Source: UMGS1484 sp045593325 (GTDB lineage Bacteria; Bacillota; Clostridia; Oscillospirales; Acutalibacteraceae). Taken from it: a stretch of 18,983 bases of DNA. The stretch spans positions 1 to 18,983 of the forward strand of contig JAZNWL010000022.1 of assembly GCA_045593325.1 (NCBI GenBank), written 5' to 3'. A program made the translations under genes and the position numbers. Positions 13,229 through 18,983 of the stretch are shown one piece after another. Under the pieces are notes generated by a model, which saw only the letters and a program-made list of their open reading frames with translations, did no database searches and was not told the DNA's origin. Numbering within the stretch: the first letter of the stretch is position 1; each line of letters begins with the position of its first letter.

Positions 13229-14677
13229 ATGAAAAAACAGGTTCAAAAAGACTCTTCCGGTCATCGCAAATTCGGTATCCGCGACAGTGTAGCCTACGCC
13301 GCCGGCGACTTAGGTTGCAACATGAGTTTCGCATTGAAAAGCACTATGTCCATTTTCTGGACCCAATTTATGGGTATGGACCTTTGGTATGCCCTATTGC
13401 TGATCATCGTTCAGGTTTGGGATGCCATTAACGATCCCCTGATCGGCTCTATCATCGACGCCGACAAACACAAATACAAACGCAACAAATTCCTTGCCTA
13501 TATCTGGGCAGGTTCCATCGGTTTGATTGTTGGCGGTGCTTGCTGCTTCTTGCCCTTCCCCGGTGCTCCCACCTGGGCAAAAGCCATCATCTTCATTGCC
13601 GGTTATGTTGTTTGGGATGCTTTTTACACCGTAGCCAACGTTCCTTACGGTTCTTTGCTTTCCCTGATTTCCAACGACGTAAAAGACCGTGCTTCTCTTT
13701 CGGCATGGCGCTCGGTTGGTTCCATTTTCGGCAATATGCTTCCCATGGTGATTCTGCCCTTCATCATTTACGATGAAAACAACAACCTCATCGGCAACCG
13801 GGTATTTATTGCCGCTTTGATCATGGGCTTCCTGGGATTTGTTTGCTTCCAATTCATGATTCGCAACACCGAGATCCGCGTGGATACCAACGTAGCTTTG
13901 AAAGAAGACGCCCCCAAATTCAACGTATTTAAGGCTTTTGGCAACTTCATGAAAAACCGTCCTGCTGTTGGGGCAACCATCGCCGCCATGGGCATGTTCA
14001 TTGGGATGCAAGGTGCCGCTACCGCCGTTACCGTTATCTTCCAATCCTATTACAACAACGTTAAAATTTCGGGTATCGTTCAACTGTTTGCCATGATTCC
14101 CATTGTTGTGTTTACTCCCCTGGCCCGGAAAGCCGTTGCAAAATTCGGTAAAAAAGAATTGGCAACCTTCGGCTCCATCTGCTCCATGGTGGCAGGGTTG
14201 GGTCTGTTTATTGTTCTTCCCAAAAACACCAATCTTGACCTGATCATCTACATTGTATTCCAACTTATCTTCTCCTTGGGTCTTGGCATTTATTCCACCG
14301 TTTCCTGGGCTATGATGGGGGATGCCATTGACTACAACCAATGGAAAACCGGCGCCAGAGAAGAAGGTACCGTTTACTCCTTGCACTCTTTCTTCAGAAA
14401 ACTGGCACAAGGCTTAGGGCCCTCTTTGATTCTCATTGTTATGGTAGCCCTGGGTTACGTTGGCGAAAACGAAGGCAATCAGCTCTGGCAAGTTGCTGTG
14501 AATATGCGTTATCTGGTAGCAGGTACTTACTTGTTCTCGGCTGTTCTTCAATTCATCGGTTTGGGTCTCGTTTACAACCTGGATAAAAAGACCTTGGCAA
14601 AAATGAATGAAGAACTGGGTCTTACCGAAAAGGCACAAGAAGAACCCGTTTGTGTTGCAGAAACTGCTGACAATTAA
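13229..14677 (+). CDS. GPH-family sugar:cation symporter (MelB-like)
   Basis: A 482-residue inner-membrane transporter with about twelve helices. Family signs are FGIRDSVAYAAGDLGCN (15-31), QVWDAINDPLIGSIID (62-77), the loop HKYKRNK, ANVPYGSL (136-143) and RASLSAWRSVG (154-164). The acidic residues in WDAINDP match the cation/sugar site region of MelB. GPH carriers bring in glycosides, pentosides and hexuronides with Na+ or H+. The start ATG follows AAAGGAATGTTTTT. Downstream, 130 bases away, is a GH2 glycosidase, and the AraC-type gene is divergent. The cargo is therefore likely a beta-galactoside or beta-glucuronide, although the exact sugar cannot be read. Length and helices are intact. 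Confidence 0.92.
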   Translation: MKKQVQKDSSGHRKFGIRDSVAYAAGDLGCNMSFALKSTMSIFWTQFMGMDLWYALLLIIVQVWDAINDPLIGSIIDADKHKYKRNKFLAYIWAGSIGLIVGGACCFLPFPGAPTWAKAIIFIAGYVVWDAFYTVANVPYGSLLSLISNDVKDRASLSAWRSVGSIFGNMLPMVILPFIIYDENNNLIGNRVFIAALIMGFLGFVCFQFMIRNTEIRVDTNVALKEDAPKFNVFKAFGNFMKNRPAVGATIAAMGMFIGMQGAATAVTVIFQSYYNNVKISGIVQLFAMIPIVVFTPLARKAVAKFGKKELATFGSICSMVAGLGLFIVLPKNTNLDLIIYIVFQLIFSLGLGIYSTVSWAMMGDAIDYNQWKTGAREEGTVYSLHSFFRKLAQGLGPSLILIVMVALGYVGENEGNQLWQVAVNMRYLVAGTYLFSAVLQFIGLGLVYNLDKKTLAKMNEELGLTEKAQEEPVCVAETADN

Positions 14678-14690
14678 GTTTGCATTCCCG

Positions 14691-14721
14691 TGCCCGATTG
14701 TCACAAAGTGACAATCGGGCA
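14691..14721 (+). terminator. Intercistronic stem-loop after the symporter gene
   Basis: TGCCCGATTGTCAC (14691-14704) and GTGACAATCGGGCA (14708-14721) form a perfect 14-bp stem with loop AAA. The T-run after it is weak (ATTCTAACC), so termination may be partial, allowing read-through to the GH2 gene. Confidence 0.6.
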
Positions 14722-14769
14722 TTCTAACCGTTACAATTTAATTTTTATTCACATTTGCGGTGGATTTTA

Positions 14770-14778
14770 TGATATAAT
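14770..14778 (+). promoter_or_regulatory. Extended -10 promoter of the GH2 gene
   Basis: TGATATAAT has a perfect -10 with the extended TG; the -35 is poor. It lies 29 bases before the ATG and would give the glycosidase some expression independent of the symporter promoter. Confidence 0.58.
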
Positions 14779-14807
14779 AAAATCATCGTAAAATTTGGAG
14801 GTATATC

Positions 14808-17057
14808 ATGAGACAAATTATCAATTTCAATGCCATGTGGGCGTTTTCCAAGCAAGCCACGGAAATTCCCACCGCCATTGACAAAACCTGGAATTTCGTA
14901 AACCTGCCCCACACCTGGAACGCCCTGGACGGTCAGGACGGCGGAAACGATTACTATCGCGGCAAAGGCTATTATGCCAAAGCCTTCAACAAAATGGACC
15001 TTCCTGAAAGTGACCGTTATTATATTGAAATCAGAGGTGCCAACTCCTCTGCCGAATTGTATCTCAACGGAGAAAAACTGGCAGAACACCACGGCGGTTA
15101 TTCCACCTGGCGGGTTGACCTTACCGATAAATTGGCTGCCGCCAACCTTTTGGTGATCGTGGCTGACAACTCCCCCAATGACCGGGTATATCCCCAAATG
15201 GCAGACTTCACCTTCTACGGCGGTCTTTACCGTGACGTAAACCTGATTTGCGTCAACAACGCTCACTTTGACCTGGACTATTACGGCGGCCCCGGGATTC
15301 GTGTTACCCCCGAAATTTGCGGTGCCGATGCTAAGGTGGAAGTTGAAGTGTATACCACCAACGTTACCGAAAACCAAGAAATCCAATATATTCTTTGCGA
15401 TGCTGAAGGCAACACCGTGGCCCAAGCCCAGTCTCACGACACTAAAGTAACCTTTGACATTCCCGGCGTTCACCTTTGGAACGGACGGAAAGACCCTTAC
15501 CTTTACACTGCCAAAGCAAACCTTGTGGAAGATGGCAACGTGATTGACAATATCAGCACCCGTTTCGGCTGCCGTACCTTCCAAATCGACCCCGAAAAAG
15601 GCTTCATTCTCAACGGCGAAGAATATCCCTTGCGGGGTGTTTCCCGTCACCAGGACCGCTGGGGTATTGGGAATGCCTTGTTGCCTGAACATCATGCCCA
15701 AGATATTGACCTGATTTGTGAAGTAGGCGCCACCACCATTCGTTTGGCGCACTATCAACACGACCAATATTTCTATGACCTGTGCGACGAAAAAGGTCTG
15801 GTCATCTGGGCAGAGATCCCCTACATTTCCAAACACATGCCCACCGGCCGTGAAAATACCATTTCTCAAATGAAAGAACTGGTTACCCAAAACTACAACC
15901 ACCCCTGTATCGTAGTTTGGGGGCTTTCCAATGAGATCGGCATCGGTGGCAGCGATGAAGACTTGCTGGAAAATCACCGCATCCTCAACGATCTGTGCCA
16001 TGAAATGGACAAGACCCGTTTAACCACCGTGGCAGCCGTTTCCATGTGTAAAATTGATGACCCCTACCTGCAAATTCCCGACGTGGTTTCCTACAACCAC
16101 TACTTTGGCTGGTACGGCGGCGAAACCGACATGAACGGTCCCTGGTTCGATAATTTCCACAAAACCCATCCCACCATTCCCATTGGTTGTTCCGAATATG
16201 GTTGCGAAGCTTTGAACTGGCATACCTCCAACCCCATGCAAGGGGACTACACCGAGGAATATCAAGCCTACTACCACGAAGAACTCATTAAACAATTCTT
16301 CAGCCGTAAATATATGTGGGCAACCCACGTGTGGAATATGTTCGACTTCGGTGCCGACGCCCGTAGCGAAGGGGGCGAAAACGGCCAGAACCATAAAGGT
16401 CTGGTCACCATGGACCGTAAGTACAAAAAAGACTCTTTCTATGCTTACAAAGCCTGGTTGTCTGACGATCCCTTTGTGCATCTTTGCGGCAAACGGTACG
16501 TAGACCGTGTGGAAGACGTGACCAAAGTAACCGTTTACTCCAACCAACCCGAAGTGGAACTGTTTGCCAACGGCGTATCCCTTGGTAAAAAAGCCGCTGC
16601 CGACCATTTCTTCTATTTCGACGTTCCCAATGCCGGTGAAACCCAACTGGTAGCCGTTGCCGGGGATTTGAAAGATACTTCCACTATTCGCAAGGTGAAC
16701 ACCTTCAACGAAGAATACCGTCTGAAGGAAAAAGGTGCCATCATCAACTGGTTTGACATTGACGCGCCCGAAGGATATCTTTCCCTGAACGACAAGATGA
16801 GCGACGTTCTGGCAACCATGAAAGGCAAACTGTTATTCATGAGCCTGGCAGGTAAACTCATGGGTGGTAAAGGGAAAGACGGTAAAATGGAAGCCATGGG
16901 CTTCGAGATCGGACCCGAAATGATGTCCATGATGGGTGGCTTCACCGTGCTTCGCCTGTTCACTTTGATGGGCGGCATGATGGATATGAACTTCACCAAA
17001 GAACAACTTCTTGACCTGAATGCCAAACTCAATAAGATCAAGAAACCTAAGAAATAA
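14808..17057 (+). CDS. GH2 family beta-galactosidase-type glycoside hydrolase with a Met-rich tail
   Basis: A 749-residue cytoplasmic retaining glycosidase. The sugar-binding domain (about 1-145) includes FVNLPHTWNALDG and YYRGKGYYAKAF; an Ig-like sandwich follows (about 155-255). The TIM barrel (about 258-555) has FILNGEEYPLRGVSRHQD, the acid/base Glu376 in GLSNEIG and the nucleophile Glu463 in CSEYG. A further beta domain spans about 570-630 (VTVYSNQPEVELFANG). The final 89 residues are unusual: 14 methionines, glycine pairs and the lysine-rich end KIKKPKK; similar tails may occur in other Clostridia GH2 proteins. There is no signal peptide, so it acts on imported glycosides. The ribosome site is GGAGG, six bases upstream. 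Beta-galactosidase is the best guess; beta-glucuronidase or other GH2 activities remain possible. Confidence 0.9.
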   Translation: MRQIINFNAMWAFSKQATEIPTAIDKTWNFVNLPHTWNALDGQDGGNDYYRGKGYYAKAFNKMDLPESDRYYIEIRGANSSAELYLNGEKLAEHHGGYSTWRVDLTDKLAAANLLVIVADNSPNDRVYPQMADFTFYGGLYRDVNLICVNNAHFDLDYYGGPGIRVTPEICGADAKVEVEVYTTNVTENQEIQYILCDAEGNTVAQAQSHDTKVTFDIPGVHLWNGRKDPYLYTAKANLVEDGNVIDNISTRFGCRTFQIDPEKGFILNGEEYPLRGVSRHQDRWGIGNALLPEHHAQDIDLICEVGATTIRLAHYQHDQYFYDLCDEKGLVIWAEIPYISKHMPTGRENTISQMKELVTQNYNHPCIVVWGLSNEIGIGGSDEDLLENHRILNDLCHEMDKTRLTTVAAVSMCKIDDPYLQIPDVVSYNHYFGWYGGETDMNGPWFDNFHKTHPTIPIGCSEYGCEALNWHTSNPMQGDYTEEYQAYYHEELIKQFFSRKYMWATHVWNMFDFGADARSEGGENGQNHKGLVTMDRKYKKDSFYAYKAWLSDDPFVHLCGKRYVDRVEDVTKVTVYSNQPEVELFANGVSLGKKAAADHFFYFDVPNAGETQLVAVAGDLKDTSTIRKVNTFNEEYRLKEKGAIINWFDIDAPEGYLSLNDKMSDVLATMKGKLLFMSLAGKLMGGKGKDGKMEAMGFEIGPEMMSMMGGFTVLRLFTLMGGMMDMNFTKEQLLDLNAKLNKIKKPKK

Positions 17058-17068
17058 ATAAAATCTCA

Positions 17069-17108
17069 AAAAAATCTGTCTTGATCCCCTGGTCAAGACA
17101 GATTTTTT
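17069..17108 (+). terminator. Terminator of the GH2 gene
   Basis: AAAAAATCTGTCTTGA (17069-17084) pairs perfectly over 16 bases with TCAAGACAGATTTTTT (17093-17108), loop TCCCCTGG. It lies 11 bases after the stop. Confidence 0.93.
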
Positions 17109-17119
17109 GCATTATTTAT

Positions 17120-17148
17120 TTGCAATTTCAAAAAAGCTGTGATATAAT
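17120..17148 (+). promoter_or_regulatory. Sigma-A promoter of purC
   Basis: -35 TTGCAA (17120-17125), 17-base spacer, -10 TATAAT (17143-17148) with extended TG. The leader is about 45 bases and shows no purine riboswitch fold. Confidence 0.75.
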
Positions 17149-17197
17149 GAGTTTGAATTTTTATCGTCGTACCCGTTGCGACAGATTGGAGATCACA

Positions 17198-17896
17198 ATG
17201 AAAAAGATTTACGAAGGAAAAACTAAGGACGTATACAGTCTTGACAATGGCAACGTACTGCTGAAGTTCAAGGATGATTGCACTGGGAAAGACGGCGTTT
17301 TTGATCCCGGCGAAAACGCAGTTGGCCTTACCATTGAAGGGATTGGCAAAGCAAACCTCCAAACCTCTGTATACTATTTCGAACTTCTGAAAAAAGCCGG
17401 AATCAAAACCCACTACGTGAGTGCCGACATTGATGCCGCAACCATGGAAGTCCTTCCTGCAGAATGCTTCGGTAAAGAACTTGGCGGCGGCGGTCTTGAA
17501 GTTATCTGCCGTCTGGTGGCAACCGGAAGTTTCATTCGTCGTTACGGCGAATATATTAAAGACGGTACCGTTTTGGAAGGCGGCTATGTGGAATGCACCT
17601 TTAAAAACGATGAAAAGGGCGATCCCCTGGTAACCGGCGAAGGCTTGGTAGCCCTTAAGGTTATGACCGCTGAAATGTTTGAAAGCCTGAAAGACCAAAC
17701 CCTGAAAATCACCAAAATCGTTGCCGACGATTTGAAAACCTTGGGTCTTGACCTTTGGGATATTAAATTCGAATTCGGTTACAACAACGGCGAAGTTGTT
17801 CTTATTGACGAAATCGCCTCCGGCAATATGCGTGTTTATAAAGACGGTAAAATCGTTGACCCCATCGAACTTACCAAAATCATCAACAACCGATAA
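17198..17896 (+). CDS. purC: Phosphoribosylaminoimidazole-succinocarboxamide (SAICAR) synthase
   Basis: A 232-residue SAICAR synthase, joining aspartate to CAIR with ATP in purine synthesis. Signs are KIYEGKTKDVY (3-13, ATP site), EVICRLVATGSFIRRYG (101-117, family signature with Arg105 and TGS), LWDIKFEFGYNNG (186-198, second signature) and LIDEIASGNMRVY (202-214). The length fits the single-domain bacterial enzyme. I start at ATG 17198 with GGAG eight bases upstream; the longer frame from 17081 would run through the terminator stem of the previous gene. It has its own promoter and terminator, so in this genome purC is separate from other pur genes, at least locally. No regulator site is evident. 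Confidence 0.96.
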   Translation: MKKIYEGKTKDVYSLDNGNVLLKFKDDCTGKDGVFDPGENAVGLTIEGIGKANLQTSVYYFELLKKAGIKTHYVSADIDAATMEVLPAECFGKELGGGGLEVICRLVATGSFIRRYGEYIKDGTVLEGGYVECTFKNDEKGDPLVTGEGLVALKVMTAEMFESLKDQTLKITKIVADDLKTLGLDLWDIKFEFGYNNGEVVLIDEIASGNMRVYKDGKIVDPIELTKIINNR

Positions 17897-17902
17897 CTCA
17901 CC

Positions 17903-17940
17903 AAAACTCGGCGGAGGGCAAACCCTTTGCCGAGTTTTTC
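17903..17940 (+). terminator. purC terminator
   Basis: AAAACTCGGC (17903-17912) pairs with GCCGAGTTTT (17929-17938). The inner GGAGGG/CCCTTT, with two G-T pairs, extends the stem to a CAAA tetraloop. T residues follow. Confidence 0.9.
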
Positions 17941-17973
17941 TTTCCATATTCCATTCCCGATTGAGGCGATACC

Positions 17974-18837
17974 ATGTACAAAACCGCCAATGAGTATTAT
18001 AAAGAAACCTTTGGGTGTAAGGTGTACAAACTCTCGTTAAACGGAGGGTTTACCTGCCCCAACCGAGACGGCACCCTTTCCACAGGGGGCTGTATTTTTT
18101 GTTCGGCAATGGGAAGCGGAGAGTTTGCCCAAAGGGGAACCGATATAAAGGAACAGTTGGAGCAAGCCAAAAAACGGGTGGAATCCAAAAACAGAAGTGG
18201 GAAATACATTGCTTATTTCCAGTCCTTCACGGGTACCTACGCCCCCTATGAACGGTTAAAAACCTTGTTTTACGAAGCCATCAAGCCCGATGATATCGTA
18301 GGATTAAACGTCGCCACCCGCCCCGACTGCCTGCCCAACCGCACCATCAAACTCCTGCAGGAAATAAACCGGATCAAGCCGGTCACTGTGGAATTGGGGT
18401 TACAAACGGCAAATGACCAAGTGGCGGAATACATCAATCGGGGATATGAAACCGGGGTATATCAGGACGCGGTTCTTCGCCTGAAACAAGCAGGCTTGAC
18501 GGTGATTACCCACATTATTATCGGCCTTCCCATGGACGACCCCCTTGCCACCACCAAATTCGCCGTAGCAAGCGGTACCAATGGCATAAAATTTCACCTG
18601 TTACATATTTTGAAAAACACCAAACTGAAAAAGGAATATGAAAGGGGTAAGGTAATTCCCCTTACCTTGGAAGAATATGCCCAAACTCTAAAAAACTGCA
18701 TCGCGGTTCTGCCCAAAGACGTGGTGGTGCACCGCATCACCGGGGACGGCGCCAAAAAAGATTTGATTGCCCCCCTGTGGTCGGCAGATAAAAAGAAAAC
18801 GTTAAACTATCTCCACAAGGTACTGGAATCTTTGTAA
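17974..18837 (+). CDS. TIGR01212/YhcC-family radical SAM protein
   Basis: A 287-residue radical SAM protein. The cluster cysteines are Cys28, Cys40 and Cys43 in CPNRDGTLSTGGCIFC, the wide first spacing typical of YhcC rather than CxxxCxxC. Further family motifs are YFQSFTGTYAP (80s), DIVGLNVATRPDCLP (about 107-121), VELGLQTAND (about 138-147), HIIIGLPMD and IKFHLLHILKNTKL. The reaction and substrate of this family are not well established; relatives are Elp3-like radical enzymes. The ATG follows GAGGCGATACC. No promoter is visible between the purC terminator and this gene, so it may depend on read-through or a weak promoter. The protein is full length. Confidence 0.9.
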   Translation: MYKTANEYYKETFGCKVYKLSLNGGFTCPNRDGTLSTGGCIFCSAMGSGEFAQRGTDIKEQLEQAKKRVESKNRSGKYIAYFQSFTGTYAPYERLKTLFYEAIKPDDIVGLNVATRPDCLPNRTIKLLQEINRIKPVTVELGLQTANDQVAEYINRGYETGVYQDAVLRLKQAGLTVITHIIIGLPMDDPLATTKFAVASGTNGIKFHLLHILKNTKLKKEYERGKVIPLTLEEYAQTLKNCIAVLPKDVVVHRITGDGAKKDLIAPLWSADKKKTLNYLHKVLESL

Positions 18838-18920
18838 AAAGGAAAATGCTTGACCGTTATGCCACGGTTCCGCAAGGATAGTATGCTTTAAAATGTGAAC
18901 TTTTGGCACAATATTGCGTT

Positions 18921-18960
18921 AAAACCCACCGATATGCGTTAGCATTATCGGTGGGTTTTG
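18921..18960 (+). terminator. Terminator downstream of the radical SAM gene
   Basis: AAAACCCACCGATATGC (18921-18937) pairs with 18942-18959 around GTTA, with one bulged T (18946), and ends GGGTTTTG. It lies about 85 bases after the stop; nothing else is seen in 18838-18920. Confidence 0.85.
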
Positions 18961-18983
18961 CCTTATCTTGTACTCAAAATTTT

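Noticed and set aside
13394..14410. Long minus-strand frame opposite the symporter gene
   Set aside because: A low-complexity Gly/Asn/His-rich translation typical of the antisense of a membrane protein; no start signals.
14745..16001. Long minus-strand frame (418 codons) opposite the GH2 gene
   Set aside because: It mirrors the real gene's codon pattern, has no ribosome site or family motif, and the GH2 frame has catalytic residues.
17093..17947. Minus-strand frame opposite purC
   Set aside because: It runs across the purC promoter and terminator, and its translation has no family features.
1..18983. CRISPR arrays, tRNA or rRNA genes, transposases, phage genes
   Set aside because: I looked for regularly spaced repeats, clover-leaf folds and relevant protein motifs and found none.

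Overview
The window looks like chromosomal DNA of a spore-forming, low-to-mid GC Gram-positive anaerobe of the class Clostridia, perhaps a gut Oscillospiraceae-like lineage; the family is inference. The signs are a SpoIID homologue, a SpoVAC homologue behind a forespore-type promoter, a dockerin-bearing secreted esterase, strong AGGAGG-type ribosome sites, sigma-A promoters and many hairpin/T-run terminators. I see no rRNA, tRNA, CRISPR array, insertion sequence or phage gene. This is mostly ordinary core and carbohydrate-use chromosome, and I do not see a clear new defence or mobile system.

Layout from left to right. 1-348 (-) is the start of an unknown secreted protein that runs off the left edge. 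688-2503 (-) is a two-gene operon, a membrane-anchored protein followed by a CE1-like esterase with a dockerin. Divergent from it is a small conserved protein (2638-2895, +), which shares a convergent terminator with a coiled-coil protein (2931-3218, -). Next come spoIID (-), then a rightward group: citrate synthase, a polytopic membrane protein, an SGNH hydrolase and, from its own promoter, gap (GAPDH) preceded by a Rex-like operator.

Between 8301 and 8555 lie the gap terminator and a dense cluster of hairpins resembling an intergenic repeat. Leftward from 9825 runs a tightly overlapping three-gene cassette: an unknown helical protein, an ArsR-type HTH/DUF2087 regulator and a minimal XRE regulator. 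It has a strong promoter and a nearby palindrome. To its right are a lone spoVAC and a CrtC/AttH-type lipocalin-fold protein.

11774-17057 is a sugar-use locus. An AraC-type regulator is transcribed away from a GPH-family sugar:cation symporter, which is followed by a GH2 beta-galactosidase-type enzyme with an odd methionine-rich C-terminal tail. The likely logic is that the regulator senses a glycoside or sugar signal, the symporter imports the glycoside and the cytoplasmic GH2 enzyme hydrolyses it. The window closes with purC, standing apart from other purine genes, and a YhcC-type (TIGR01212) radical SAM protein.

The most useful second-look items are the Rex-like site before gap, the overlapping three-gene regulatory cassette and its palindrome, the isolated spoVAC with an inverted-repeat leader, the lipocalin-fold enzyme candidate, and two terminators whose stems share sequence with gene ends.
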